Shown: positions 24,643-33,954 of the stretch, in pieces
Layout of the letters: each line of letters opens with the position of its first letter
How positions within the stretch are numbered: position 1 is the stretch's first letter
Origin: Flemingiibacterium sp045579745
GTDB taxonomy: Bacteria; Bacillota; Clostridia; Oscillospirales; CAG-272
Direction of reading: 5' to 3'
Assembly (NCBI GenBank): GCA_045579745.1
Contig: JAZNMQ010000031.1
Span: 1 to 52,538, forward strand
Length of the DNA stretch: 52,538 nucleotides
Program-made: the position numbers and the translations under genes
The notes under the pieces: model-generated
Told to the model about the DNA's origin: nothing
Database searches by the model: none
The model's input: the letters and a program-made list of their open reading frames with translations, nothing else

Positions 24643-27600
24643 ATGTCAGATTTCGTTCACCTTCATCTGCACAGCGAATACAGTCTTCTCGACGGTGCGT
24701 GCCGCATTGCCGAGATACCAAAGCGCGCCAAGGAATGTGGACACAATGCCGTTGCGATAACCGACCACGGCGTAATGTACGGAGCAGTAGCCTTTTACAA
24801 CGCTTGCAAAGCCGAGGGAGTAAAGCCGATAATCGGATGCGAGGTCTATCTTGCACGACGCACTCGATTCGATAAGGACCACGGCGAGGATAATGCAAGC
24901 TATCATCTCGTACTGCTCGTTAAAAACGAAATCGGATATAGAAATCTGATTTATATTGTATCCAAAGCCTTTGAGGAAGGCTTTTACAGCAAGCCCCGTG
25001 TTGATATGGAGCTTCTTGAGGCTCACAGCGAGGGATTGATCGCTTTATCGGCATGCCTTGCGGGCTTTATATCGCGTGCGCTTTCCGATGGGAACTACGA
25101 AGCTGCACGCGAGCATGCTCTGAAAATGAAGTCGATCTTCGGCGAGGATTACTACCTTGAATTGCAGGACCACGGAATTGAGGAGCAGAAAAACGCCAAT
25201 CGAGGAATCGTTCGGCTGTCGCGAGAGCTTTCTATACCGCTTGTAGCGACAAACGATGCTCATTATCTGCGGAAAAATGATGCAGACAGTCAAGCAATTT
25301 TAATGTGCATCCAAACAAACAATGTTATTACGGACGGGCGCCCGATAGGCTTTGAAACGGATGAGTTCTACTATAAAACCACCGACGAGATGCACGAGCT
25401 GTTCGGCTATCTCGATGGTGAGGCACTTGGAAGCCCGCTTGAAAATACGGTAAGAATTTCAGAAAAATGCAACTTTGATTTTGATTTTTCAAAGCTGTAC
25501 CTTCCGGCATTCAAGCCATCTGACGGCTCAAAGTCAACTGACTTTTTACGAAGACTTGCGTATCAGGGCTTTGAAAAAAGGGTCAACTCCAATCGGATTG
25601 TTTATACGGACAAGCATCCTGAGAGCGAATACCGAGAGCGTATCGAGTACGAGCTTGATGTAATTATTCGCATGGGATATGCGGATTATTTCCTGATAGT
25701 TCAAGATTTTGTGATGTATGCAAAAAACAACGGTATACCTGTAGGTCCGGGACGAGGCTCGGGAGCAGGAAGCCTTGTTGCATTTTTGCTTGGAATAACC
25801 GATATTGACCCGCTGAGATTCGAGCTTCTGTTTGAGCGTTTTTTGAATCCCGAGCGAATCAGCATGCCCGATTTCGATATTGATTTTTGCTACAATCGTC
25901 GGGATGAGGTGATTGAGTATGTCAGCCGCCGTTATGGGGCAGACCACGTTGCACAAATTGTGACATTCGGTACGATGGCGGCAAGAGCTGTCGTCCGTGA
26001 TGTCGGACGTGCGCTCGGAATGGGATATTCCGAAACGGATGAGGTTGCAAAAAATATACCGCACGCGCTTGATATGACACTCGAGCTCGCGCTGAAGGAA
26101 AGTAAAACGCTTCGCGAGCTTTATGATGCCTCACCGCAGGTCAAGCGGCTGATAGATACAGCTAAAGCACTTGAGGGCATGCCGCGCCATTCTTCGACCC
26201 ATGCCGCAGGCGTGGTTATAACCGACCGACCCGTGAGCGATTATGTTCCGCTTGCGATGAACGGCAATATACCCGTAACACAGTTCGATATGGATACCGT
26301 AGCGAAGCTCGGACTGTTAAAGTTCGATTTCCTTGCGCTCAGGTATCTTACAATAATTTCCGACACGGAAAAGCAGATCCGTGAGCGCGATCCGAGCTTC
26401 GATAATGAAGCGCTGCCGCTTGATGACCCAAAGGTGTTTGAGCTGATCTCATCGGGAAATACTGACGGCGTTTTTCAGCTTGAATCAGGCGGAATGCGTC
26501 AGATGCTCATGCAGCTTCGACCCGATTCAATTGAGGATATCATTGCCGCTATTTCGCTTTACCGTCCGGGACCGATGGATTCAATTCCGAAATACATCGA
26601 AAATCGACGCGATCGCGATAAGATTTCGTATAAAACTGAGCTGATCAAACCAATACTTGATGTGACATACGGATGCATGGTTTACCAAGAGCAGGTTATG
26701 CAGGTTTGCCGCACTGTGGCAGGCTATTCGCTCGGACGGGCTGACCTCGTTCGCCGAATGATGGCAAAAAAGAAAGCATCCGAAATGGAAAAGGAACGCG
26801 AGGTGTTTGTCGAGGGGGCAGAAAAAAATGGAGTATCGGCAGAGGTCGCAAACGAGCTGTTCGATGAAATGTCAGGCTTTGCCAGCTATGCGTTCAACAA
26901 GAGCCATGCGGCGGCATATGCGATAATTTCCTACAGAACTGCTTATCTTAAATGTCACTATCCATGCGAATATCTTGCGGCTTTGATGACATCGGTTATG
27001 GGGAACACCTCGAAAACAGCCGAATATGTATCGGAATGCTCAAGATACAAAATACGCGTTCTTCCGCCGGATATCAACGAATCAACCGCCAATTATCATG
27101 CGATAATAAACGGTAACGACAGATATATCCGTTTCGGCTTGCTTGCGCTCAAAAATCTGGGCGGTGCATTCATAGACAGAATCGTATCGGAGCGCAAGGG
27201 TAACCCGTTTAGCTCGTTCGAGAATTTCGTCGAGCGCATGTACGGTCAGGATATGAACAAGCGTCAGCTTGAAGCGCTTATTAAGAGCGGAGCGTTTGAT
27301 GGGCTTGGTGTTTATCGCAGTAAACTGCTTGCTGCATATGAAAATATCGTTGACCATTTTCAAGAGCGAAGCCGAAGCAATCTCGCAGGTCAGCTTGACT
27401 TGTTTTCGATGCTTTCGCCTGAGGATGATAAGCCGAAAACCTTCGATTACCCCAATATACCTGAGCTCTCGTTCCGCGAGAAGCTAAGGCTCGAAAAGGA
27501 TTGCTCTGGAATCTATTTCTCCGGCCACATTTTAGAGGACTATTCTCTGAATATAGAAGATATTCAGTGCAGCAGTATAGGTGAAATAATCTCGTCGTTT

Positions 27601-28284
27601 GCCGAAGAAGCACAAGCGGCTTCGAGCTTCAGGGACAAGCAGACGGTCACAGTCTGCGCCATGATAACCCGTATTCAAATGAAAATGACCAAGAATGGCG
27701 AGCAAATGGCGTTCTTAACTGTCGAGGACCGTTTCGGTGAAATGGAGGTAATTGTTTTCCCGAAAATCCTCGAGGAGCTAAAGTCAAAGCTTTACTTTGA
27801 AGCAGTTCTTTCAATTACAGGCCAGCTTTCGATACGCGACGACGAGGAGCCAAAGCTTCTTTGCCGTGATGCGTTGCTGCTTGTTGACAACGCTCACTAT
27901 ACTAAGAAAGCACCCGAAGAGCCGCCTCAGAGCATTCAGTCATCAAAGCCGACGGTGGTTAATGATGGCGGAGTTTACAAGGTAAGAGGCGGAATGGCTC
28001 CGGCTATTCCGGGCATGTATACCCCGAATGTAACGGCACCGATCAGGAATGATCGAGTCAGCAAGGTTTATTTGCGTGTGGAGCACGCCGATGAGTCTGA
28101 TGCTAAATTTAAAAAAGCGGAAAACCTCGTTCAGATATTCTGTGACGGCTTTGCCGAGGTGATATTCTTCGACAAAGGTTTGTCCGAATACAGACGGCAA
28201 ACGGGTATAAAGCTCTCTGCGACGCCATTTGTAATAAATGAGCTCAGAGCAATACTCGGAGATGAAAATGTTGTTGTAAAATAG
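24643..28284 (+). CDS. dnaE: DNA polymerase III alpha subunit (DnaE)
   Basis: 1213 residues. N-terminal PHP domain (VHLHLHSEYSLLDGACRI, AITDHGVMYG, NDAHYL), palm with VGPGRGSGAGSLVAFLLGIT and the catalytic aspartates in PDFDIDFC (D412, D414), fingers and the helix-hairpin region around residues 900-920 (LEALIKSGAFDGL), then an OB fold at about 1000-1080 (VCAMITRIQMKMTKNGEQMA). The C-terminal extension of about 100 residues resembles the tau-binding domain. Length exceeds the common 1150-1170. It copies DNA in the cytoplasm; a PolC enzyme is presumably elsewhere. Confidence 0.95.
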   Translation: MSDFVHLHLHSEYSLLDGACRIAEIPKRAKECGHNAVAITDHGVMYGAVAFYNACKAEGVKPIIGCEVYLARRTRFDKDHGEDNASYHLVLLVKNEIGYRNLIYIVSKAFEEGFYSKPRVDMELLEAHSEGLIALSACLAGFISRALSDGNYEAAREHALKMKSIFGEDYYLELQDHGIEEQKNANRGIVRLSRELSIPLVATNDAHYLRKNDADSQAILMCIQTNNVITDGRPIGFETDEFYYKTTDEMHELFGYLDGEALGSPLENTVRISEKCNFDFDFSKLYLPAFKPSDGSKSTDFLRRLAYQGFEKRVNSNRIVYTDKHPESEYRERIEYELDVIIRMGYADYFLIVQDFVMYAKNNGIPVGPGRGSGAGSLVAFLLGITDIDPLRFELLFERFLNPERISMPDFDIDFCYNRRDEVIEYVSRRYGADHVAQIVTFGTMAARAVVRDVGRALGMGYSETDEVAKNIPHALDMTLELALKESKTLRELYDASPQVKRLIDTAKALEGMPRHSSTHAAGVVITDRPVSDYVPLAMNGNIPVTQFDMDTVAKLGLLKFDFLALRYLTIISDTEKQIRERDPSFDNEALPLDDPKVFELISSGNTDGVFQLESGGMRQMLMQLRPDSIEDIIAAISLYRPGPMDSIPKYIENRRDRDKISYKTELIKPILDVTYGCMVYQEQVMQVCRTVAGYSLGRADLVRRMMAKKKASEMEKEREVFVEGAEKNGVSAEVANELFDEMSGFASYAFNKSHAAAYAIISYRTAYLKCHYPCEYLAALMTSVMGNTSKTAEYVSECSRYKIRVLPPDINESTANYHAIINGNDRYIRFGLLALKNLGGAFIDRIVSERKGNPFSSFENFVERMYGQDMNKRQLEALIKSGAFDGLGVYRSKLLAAYENIVDHFQERSRSNLAGQLDLFSMLSPEDDKPKTFDYPNIPELSFREKLRLEKDCSGIYFSGHILEDYSLNIEDIQCSSIGEIISSFAEEAQAASSFRDKQTVTVCAMITRIQMKMTKNGEQMAFLTVEDRFGEMEVIVFPKILEELKSKLYFEAVLSITGQLSIRDDEEPKLLCRDALLLVDNAHYTKKAPEEPPQSIQSSKPTVVNDGGVYKVRGGMAPAIPGMYTPNVTAPIRNDRVSKVYLRVEHADESDAKFKKAENLVQIFCDGFAEVIFFDKGLSEYRRQTGIKLSATPFVINELRAILGDENVVVK

Positions 28285-28330
28285 AATTTTTCGAAAAGGA
28301 ACCTTCGATTGCGGAGGCAAGGTGATTAAA

Positions 28331-28993
28331 ATGTTTGCGAAAAACAAAAAGGATCGAAGCTACGGTGTGATTTCTGTTATTTCAAAAATCGGTGCACCCA
28401 TACTCGGCGCAGTTTATTATATCAGCATTGTGTGCGTGCTTTTATGCGCTGTAATTGCTCTTATCATGCTGCTTGTTAATACCTCTGTCGATGATATGCT
28501 GCTGCCTCCGTTTATGTCCGTTCACGGAAATGAATACTATTCCATCGCTATCGGAAACGGAATTCGCATTAATGCCGCGTACGATACGGTGTCGCTTGGA
28601 GATATCAAGACGGTTATTTACGCTCAGCTTCTGCTGTCTGCGGCATTTTTCTGCATGCTTGCACCGATTGCCCGTTTTTTATCGCGATTGATGAAAAATA
28701 TCAAGGACGGCGCTGAGCTGAATCCCCAGAATGCGAATTATATGAGATATACCGGTTTATCGGTTATGATAGGACACATTTTTGTCGAGCTCGCAGGAGA
28801 GTATTACAACTTTTTGCTTGTGAAAACCTTTGTTACGGACAAGGATGCAATTCATTTGTCGTTAGGTTTTGATTTTTACGGAATACTGATCGGAGTACTT
28901 ATATTGTTCTTTGCCAATGTTTATGGACGCGTCTGTGTCAAAAACACTTCCGAAGAGGGCACAAATGTCACTAAAGAGCTGACTGAACTGTAA
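28331..28993 (+). CDS. DUF2975-like membrane protein (220 aa)
   Basis: Four hydrophobic helices at about 22-48, 96-116, 138-158 and 175-195. The loop LMKNIKDGAELNPQNANYMR resembles the NI..G..F...N...L signature of DUF2975 membrane proteins. ATG at 28331 has AAGGTG at the right distance; a GTG three codons earlier is less likely. It follows dnaE by 46 nt. Related proteins often pair with a small XRE regulator, which is absent here. Confidence 0.6.
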   Translation: MFAKNKKDRSYGVISVISKIGAPILGAVYYISIVCVLLCAVIALIMLLVNTSVDDMLLPPFMSVHGNEYYSIAIGNGIRINAAYDTVSLGDIKTVIYAQLLLSAAFFCMLAPIARFLSRLMKNIKDGAELNPQNANYMRYTGLSVMIGHIFVELAGEYYNFLLVKTFVTDKDAIHLSLGFDFYGILIGVLILFFANVYGRVCVKNTSEEGTNVTKELTEL

Positions 28994-29060
28994 AAACTTC
29001 GCATTCTAAGAATAAGTAAAACATATTCGACGAAAAATTCATAAAAAGTTTAATATACTA

Positions 29061-29069
29061 TGCTATAAT
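29061..29069 (+). promoter_or_regulatory. Extended -10 promoter for the class A PBP gene
   Basis: TGCTATAAT, an extended -10 box without a good -35, about 65 nt before the TTG start. The 140-bp gap holds nothing else obvious. Confidence 0.5.
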
Positions 29070-29134
29070 ATTAAGAACTTTTCGAGTGATATTTCGTCTA
29101 ATAGCATACCTTAAAAAGAAAGGGAAATCTGAAA

Positions 29135-31786
29135 TTGAACAGAATCTCCGGAAAGCCTCAGTCGCCAAAAGTAAATTGGGCGGAAGAGGTACGTAAAGCC
29201 TTAAAAATCGTAGGACGTGTTTTAGGACGCGCTTTGTCGTATGTTCTGAATGCGTTGCTTACTGTTGTGCTGATTTGCTTTATTACGGGAATAATTGTAG
29301 GAACCGCTTTTGCGGTTTATGTAAAGGAAAATATCGATCCCAATGTTGATATGGACCTTTTCTATGTAAATACGAATCAGACAAGTAAGGTCTACTACAT
29401 GGACTATACCGACCGCCAAAACAGAATCGGCGAAATGGTAGAAATCAAGGACGAGCAGCTCTTCGGCTCGGAAAACAGCGTTTGGGTGCCCTATACGCAG
29501 ATTCCCGAAAACCTGGTCGATGCGTTTGTAGCAGTTGAGGACAGACGCTTCTGGGGGCATAACGGTGTTGACTGGATAAGAACCTGCGGCGCGGTTATAA
29601 ACTACTTTATCCCATTTAATAAATCTCAGGGCGGCGGCTCGTCGATTACTCAGCAGACAATTAAGAATATTTACGATGATAAGGATTATACCCCTCAACG
29701 TAAAGTGCAAGAGATACTGCGTGCGCTTAATCTTGAGAAAAAGCTTGATAAAACGCAGATACTTGAGCTATATTTAAACAATATCTACCTTTCTCAGAAC
29801 TGCGTTGGCGTTCAGGCGGCGGCATATACCTATTTTAACAAGGACGTCAGCGAGCTGACGCTTATTGAGTGTGCGGCAATTGCCGCTATTACAAATTCCC
29901 CGACGAGATACGACCCTGTTCAAAACCCCGTAAAGCAGGCAGAGCGCCGCGAAGAAATTCTATTCAAGATGTTTGATCAGGGCTATATCACAAAGCAGGA
30001 ATATGACGGAGCCAGCGGCAAAGAGTTGAAGCTCGATTATCAGGGCCGCGCATCGGATGTATCAGTTTCAACAAAATCGTGGTATACCGACCAGGTTATG
30101 AAGGAGGTCGCTCACGCGCTTGTTGAGCAAAAGGGCTACACGCTCGAAATGGCGTATAACCTCATTTATACGGGCGGTTTACAGATTATAACCCTGCAGG
30201 ACCCCTTTGTTCAGGCTACGCTTGACCAGGTTTATACTAACGATTCGAACTTCCCTCGTACGAGAAATGCCGTACAGCCGCAGTCCTCCGCGGTTATTAT
30301 AGACCCTGCTACCGGAGATGTTCTCGGCATTGCCGGAAGACGCGGTGAGAAGCAGGCAAATCTTCTTTACAATCTTGCAACCGACGCAACGCGCTCACCC
30401 GGTTCTTCAATAAAACCGTTGTCGGTTTACGCTCCCGCGCTTGAGTACGGACTAATAACCTACGGAAGCGTTTACGATGATGTTCCCGTTATGTTCAACT
30501 ACGCCGAGGACGACGTTGAAAAGGAAAATGCAAGTGCATGGCCGAAGAATCTTCCCGAAAGATACAACGGACTTACGACTGTAAATGACGCGGTCACACG
30601 CTCGGTCAACACAGTCGCGGTCAGAATTCTCCAAGAGCTTACGACTGACCGCTCATTCGATTTTGTAAAAAACAAGCTTCAAATGAATAGCTTTATTGAA
30701 TACGCCACATTGACGGGCGGAATCGGAATCACCGATAAAGACCTCTCGCCGTTAGCGCTCGGCGGAATGAACTATGGTGTGACGAATCTCGAAATCACAG
30801 CCGCATATCAGATTTTCGCAAACGGCGGCGTATACAATAAGCCGCGCACATGGCTCAGAGTCCTCGACTCCGAGGGAAACGTGGTGCTTGAAAACAAAGC
30901 GGAAAGCTATATCGTTATAAGTGAGCAGACTGCCTCAATTATGACAAAGATGCTTGAAAATGTAGTAAACATCGGAACGGCTACCTCTGTTACTCTGAAA
31001 AAGGATGTTGATGTTGCAGGAAAAACGGGTACGACCTCAAGCGACGTTGACCGCTGGTTTGTCGGATACACACCGCATTATGTAGGTGGTATCTGGTTCG
31101 GATATGAACAGCCTCAGACGCTCGGTACGCTCTCGTGGAACCCGTCAACCGTTGCGTGGGATATAATCATGACAGAGCTTCACAAGCCAATCATAGCCGA
31201 TGGCAAATTGAAGAGCTTTGAAACGGCTAACGGAATCGTAACAGCAACCTATTGCAAGGATTCCGGAATGCTGATGAGTCAGGCATGCTATCTTGATCCA
31301 CGCGGAAATCGCGCAGAAACGGGATATTTCACGGCGGCATCCGTTCCGACTGAATACTGCGACTGCCATGTGCTTGTCGATATCGATAAAACAACGGGCG
31401 GAATTGCTCATGAGGGCTGTCCGTCAGATAATCTAAAGCAGATAGGTCTTATAAAGGCTGACAGAATCTTCCCGACAAGCGTCAAGGTAACGGATGCGCA
31501 GTACACATACCGCGAGGTGCCGGATGGAACCTCAATGCCCACGGAAAACGATGTGCCCTTCTATATCGGACTGTATGCCGAGGGCGAAACTCCCGGTTAT
31601 TCCGATACCGGAGGAAAACGTTATGTGAACAGCTATTGCCACGAGCATATTATAGAGGACCCCGAGCCGATTCCGGATGAACCGACGGATGATACTACAG
31701 ACGATACCACAGATGAAGATCCGTCGATAACCGATCCGAGTGAAGGTATTCCGAGTGACCCTGAAAATGGGTTCGAGGACGAATGA
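29135..31786 (+). CDS. Class A penicillin-binding protein (bifunctional PBP1A)
   Basis: 883 residues from TTG after AAAGAAAGGG. One membrane helix at about 40-65. Glycosyltransferase domain (GT51): VEDRRFWGHNGVDW with the catalytic Glu near residue 135, GGGSSITQQTIKN. Transpeptidase domain: SSIKPLSVY with S424 as nucleophile and K427, SVN in TRSVNTVAV, and KTGTT near residue 630. A cysteine-bearing region (CYLDPRGNR, CDCHVLVD) and a long acidic Asp/Thr/Pro tail (PDEPTDDTTDDTTDEDPS) follow. It builds and crosslinks peptidoglycan at the outer face of the membrane. The stop overlaps a possible tspO start as ATGA. Confidence 0.95.
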   Translation: MNRISGKPQSPKVNWAEEVRKALKIVGRVLGRALSYVLNALLTVVLICFITGIIVGTAFAVYVKENIDPNVDMDLFYVNTNQTSKVYYMDYTDRQNRIGEMVEIKDEQLFGSENSVWVPYTQIPENLVDAFVAVEDRRFWGHNGVDWIRTCGAVINYFIPFNKSQGGGSSITQQTIKNIYDDKDYTPQRKVQEILRALNLEKKLDKTQILELYLNNIYLSQNCVGVQAAAYTYFNKDVSELTLIECAAIAAITNSPTRYDPVQNPVKQAERREEILFKMFDQGYITKQEYDGASGKELKLDYQGRASDVSVSTKSWYTDQVMKEVAHALVEQKGYTLEMAYNLIYTGGLQIITLQDPFVQATLDQVYTNDSNFPRTRNAVQPQSSAVIIDPATGDVLGIAGRRGEKQANLLYNLATDATRSPGSSIKPLSVYAPALEYGLITYGSVYDDVPVMFNYAEDDVEKENASAWPKNLPERYNGLTTVNDAVTRSVNTVAVRILQELTTDRSFDFVKNKLQMNSFIEYATLTGGIGITDKDLSPLALGGMNYGVTNLEITAAYQIFANGGVYNKPRTWLRVLDSEGNVVLENKAESYIVISEQTASIMTKMLENVVNIGTATSVTLKKDVDVAGKTGTTSSDVDRWFVGYTPHYVGGIWFGYEQPQTLGTLSWNPSTVAWDIIMTELHKPIIADGKLKSFETANGIVTATYCKDSGMLMSQACYLDPRGNRAETGYFTAASVPTEYCDCHVLVDIDKTTGGIAHEGCPSDNLKQIGLIKADRIFPTSVKVTDAQYTYREVPDGTSMPTENDVPFYIGLYAEGETPGYSDTGGKRYVNSYCHEHIIEDPEPIPDEPTDDTTDDTTDEDPSITDPSEGIPSDPENGFEDE

Positions 31787-31792
31787 AAATCG

Positions 31793-31825
31793 AAATCACC
31801 TCATACATTTTGTGTGAGGTGATTT
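31793..31825 (+). promoter_or_regulatory. Hairpin covering the tspO ribosome site
   Basis: 15-bp stem with one G.T pair (AAATCACCTCATACA with TGTGTGAGGTGATTT, loop TTT). The right arm holds GAGGTGA, the ribosome site of the ATG at 31828, and ends in a T-run, so it may act both as a terminator of the PBP gene and as a lid on tspO translation. Confidence 0.65.
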
Positions 31826-31827
31826 TT

Positions 31828-32358
31828 ATGTTAAAACTGAAATTTGACGCAAAAAGATTAGTGAGCACGATACGCTCAGAACTGTGCAGGATCGATATCA
31901 GATGCGTTATCGCAGGAGCGGTGATAATATTGCTGTGCGGAGCGCTTAGCGCGATCGCGGGAGGCTCTACCTCGCTGTATTCCGAGCTTGAGCTTCCTAA
32001 GTGGGCGCCTTCGCCGTTTGTATTTCCGATCGTATGGACGATTCTGTATGCACTGATTGGCGGCTCGGCAGGTGCGATCGCGTGTTCGAAGGACAGGGCA
32101 TTGGAGTCCGAAAAATACAAGGGACTGCTGCTCTTTGTCATTATGATGGTATTCAATTTCATCTGGTCGCCGCTATTCTTTGGTGCTCAGGCATTTTTTG
32201 CCGCATTTTGGGCGATACTGATGATGATTATTTTAACATTTTTGATTATCTGCTTTTTCGGACGGATTTACAAACTGACTGCAGTAATAATGACGATTTA
32301 TCTGATTTGGCTTGCATTTGCAGCATATCTTAATTTGGCGGTTATCATTCTTAACTGA
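31828..32358 (+). CDS. tspO: TspO/MBR family membrane protein
   Basis: 176 residues from the ATG at 31828 (AGGTGA seven bases upstream). An in-frame ATG at 31783 overlaps the PBP stop and would add 15 residues translated through the hairpin. Five membrane helices with the family signatures LPKWAPSPFVFPIVWTILY, NFIWSPLFFGAQAFFAAFW and IWLAFAAYLNLAVIILN. TspO proteins bind porphyrins, lipids or stress ligands; the bacterial role is not settled. The N-terminal 25 residues are longer than usual. Confidence 0.92.
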   Translation: MLKLKFDAKRLVSTIRSELCRIDIRCVIAGAVIILLCGALSAIAGGSTSLYSELELPKWAPSPFVFPIVWTILYALIGGSAGAIACSKDRALESEKYKGLLLFVIMMVFNFIWSPLFFGAQAFFAAFWAILMMIILTFLIICFFGRIYKLTAVIMTIYLIWLAFAAYLNLAVIILN

Positions 32359-32453
32359 CTGACGCTTATAACAAGAGGAAGAAACCGGTTGTGCAAAAGA
32401 AAAAAGTCATACATTATTCACAAAATAAGGGCTAAAATTATCCTCTTTTTCTA

Positions 32454-32482
32454 TTGACAAATTATATTTTTAATAGTATAAT
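32454..32482 (+). promoter_or_regulatory. Strong sigma-A promoter of the DUF4430-like gene
   Basis: TTGACA at 32454-32459, 17-nt spacer, TATAAT at 32477-32482. A leader of about 85 nt follows with a possible small stem (GCACA/TGTGC) and GCAAC/GTTGC pairing. Confidence 0.85.
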
Positions 32483-32572
32483 ATACGCATAAGCACAAAA
32501 ACAAATGTGCCGATGCAACAAGATAGAATGCTCGAGCACCGTTGCTTATAGAAATTCATGGAGGAATTTACA

Positions 32573-32998
32573 ATGAAATTTTATCGCATTTTATCTCTTG
32601 CAATTGTAGGAATCATGCTTGCGCTTTGCGTTGCATCCTGCGGTGCCGCTACTCCCGAAATCAATGTTACTGTCAAGATTGTTGCTGACGATGACACTGT
32701 ACTTGATGTAACTCTCCCGATTAAGGATAAGGAACCTACTGTTCTCAAGGCATTTATTGAAGCTTGCATCATCAACGAGATTGAGTATACTCTCACTGAG
32801 GATCAGATGGGCGTTCTTGATATCGAAGAATATAAGGACCTTGGTGCTGACAAGTCAGAAGACGGACTCGTTCACTATTGGATGTACCTCTTAAATGGTG
32901 CTGAGCCTAAGGAAGGCAGAGCAGGCAACAATGTTATTGCAGACGGCGATGTAATCACATTTACTTATGCTACATTGGATCCTGAGGAAATTAAATAA
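32573..32998 (+). CDS. DUF4430-like lipoprotein (141 aa)
   Basis: The start at 32573 follows GGAGGAA. Signal peptide with cysteine at VASCGAA. The mature part (INVTVKIVADDDTVLDVT, VHYWMYLLNG, GNNVIADGDVITFTY) has the ubiquitin-like pattern of DUF4430/transcobalamin C-terminal-like domains, often found in surface proteins that bind corrinoids or sit in surface layers. The codon choice is that of a highly expressed gene, unlike many neighbours, and it stands alone between a perfect promoter and terminator. The ligand is unknown. Confidence 0.75.
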   Translation: MKFYRILSLAIVGIMLALCVASCGAATPEINVTVKIVADDDTVLDVTLPIKDKEPTVLKAFIEACIINEIEYTLTEDQMGVLDIEEYKDLGADKSEDGLVHYWMYLLNGAEPKEGRAGNNVIADGDVITFTYATLDPEEIK

Positions 32999-33016
32999 TA
33001 TAGAGTTATTAATTTT

Positions 33017-33047
33017 AAAGCCTATTCCCGTTATGGGAATAGGCTTT
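33017..33047 (+). terminator. Terminator of the DUF4430-like gene
   Basis: Perfect 13-bp stem (AAAGCCTATTCCC/GGGAATAGGCTTT), 5-nt loop, then GTGTTTTGTT. Confidence 0.9.
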
Positions 33048-33084
33048 GTGTTTTGTTGAATAAAACGCAAAATTTCAAGGCAGA

Positions 33085-33113
33085 TTGAATTATTCATATC
33101 TTTGTGGTATAAT
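33085..33113 (+). promoter_or_regulatory. Promoter of the HD-domain gene
   Basis: TTGAAT at 33085-33090, 17-nt spacer, TATAAT at 33108-33113. Confidence 0.65.
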
Positions 33114-33195
33114 TAGGTGAAAGATATTTGTAATCAGTTCGATAAACTGTAATTTATGGAATAGAATAAATGTCAGGAGAAAATGGGTGTAAGAA

Positions 33196-33753
33196 ATGGA
33201 AGCAAGAGAATTGTTAGATGCATTAAGTGTTGCTGAGAGATTAAAAGACACAACACGGCACTGTTATACTAAAAAAGGTAGACATGAAAGTGTCGCTGAA
33301 CATAGTTGGATGATGACCTTAATGGCTTTTTTTATGAAAGACGAATTCCCTGAAATAGATATGAATAAAGTTATTCAAATGTGCATTATCCATGATTTGG
33401 GAGAGTGTTTTACAGGAGATATTCCAACATTTGAAAAGACAAAAGCCAATGAAAAAACCGAAGAAAATCTTTTATATAGTTGGGTAAGAACTTTACCTGA
33501 AAATTATGCTAATGAAATGATTGCATTGTATGAGGAAATGGCTGAAGGAAAAACAATAGAAGCTAAAATATATAAAGCGATTGATGGGTTAGAAGCTGTA
33601 ATTCAACATAATATTTCAGATTTATCAACTTGGATTCCAAGAGAATACGAGTTAAACAAAACATATGCAGATGATAAGGTGGCCTTTTCAGAATATCTTA
33701 AAGGATTAAGAGAGGAAATTCGTAACGACACCTTGAAAAAAATAGGAGAATAA
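33196..33753 (+). CDS. HD-domain phosphohydrolase, HDDC2/YfbR-like (185 aa)
   Basis: The metal ligands of the HD fold are seen as RHESVAEHSW (H36), CIIHDLGE (H66-D67) and IYKAIDGLEAV (Asp). The short all-helical form fits the 5'-nucleotidase-like HDDC2/YfbR group, which removes phosphate from deoxynucleoside monophosphates. Codons are far more AT-rich than in neighbouring genes, and it stands alone between its own promoter and terminator, beside a tRNA, so transfer from another Firmicute is likely. The ribosome site is weak or distant (AGGAGA 15 nt upstream). Confidence 0.82.
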   Translation: MEARELLDALSVAERLKDTTRHCYTKKGRHESVAEHSWMMTLMAFFMKDEFPEIDMNKVIQMCIIHDLGECFTGDIPTFEKTKANEKTEENLLYSWVRTLPENYANEMIALYEEMAEGKTIEAKIYKAIDGLEAVIQHNISDLSTWIPREYELNKTYADDKVAFSEYLKGLREEIRNDTLKKIGE

Positions 33754-33777
33754 CAAATCCCAATATGTCGAACAAAT

Positions 33778-33804
33778 AAGAGCGGAGGAAAATCCTCCGC
33801 TCTT
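33778..33804. terminator. Terminator shared by HD gene and tRNA-Thr
   Basis: Perfect 12-bp stem (AAGAGCGGAGGA/TCCTCCGCTCTT) with an AAA loop, between two convergent genes. The T-run is modest on both sides. Confidence 0.75.
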
Positions 33805-33815
33805 GTTATAAAGTT

Positions 33816-33890
33816 TGGAGCTGGTAGAGGGATTTGAACCCTCGGCCTATTGATTACGAATCAATTGCGCTACCACTGCGCCATACCAGC
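33816..33890 (-). tRNA. tRNA-Thr (anticodon CGT)
   Basis: Full cloverleaf on the minus strand with CCA encoded: acceptor GCTGGTA/TACCAGC, D arm GCGC..GCGC, anticodon stem ATTGA/TCAAT with loop TTCGTAA, T arm GAGGG TTCAAAT CCCTC. Reads ACG codons. Confidence 0.95.
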
Positions 33891-33910
33891 AAATTAAATA
33901 TATATCCATA

Positions 33911-33939
33911 TTGCTTTTCAAGCCAAAGCATGGTATAAT
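33911..33939 (+). promoter_or_regulatory. Possible promoter of rsmA
   Basis: TTGCTT at 33911-33916, 17-nt spacer, TATAAT at 33934-33939. It faces rsmA and lies within the tRNA leader region of the opposite strand. Confidence 0.55.
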
Positions 33940-33954
33940 ATAAACAACAACAAT

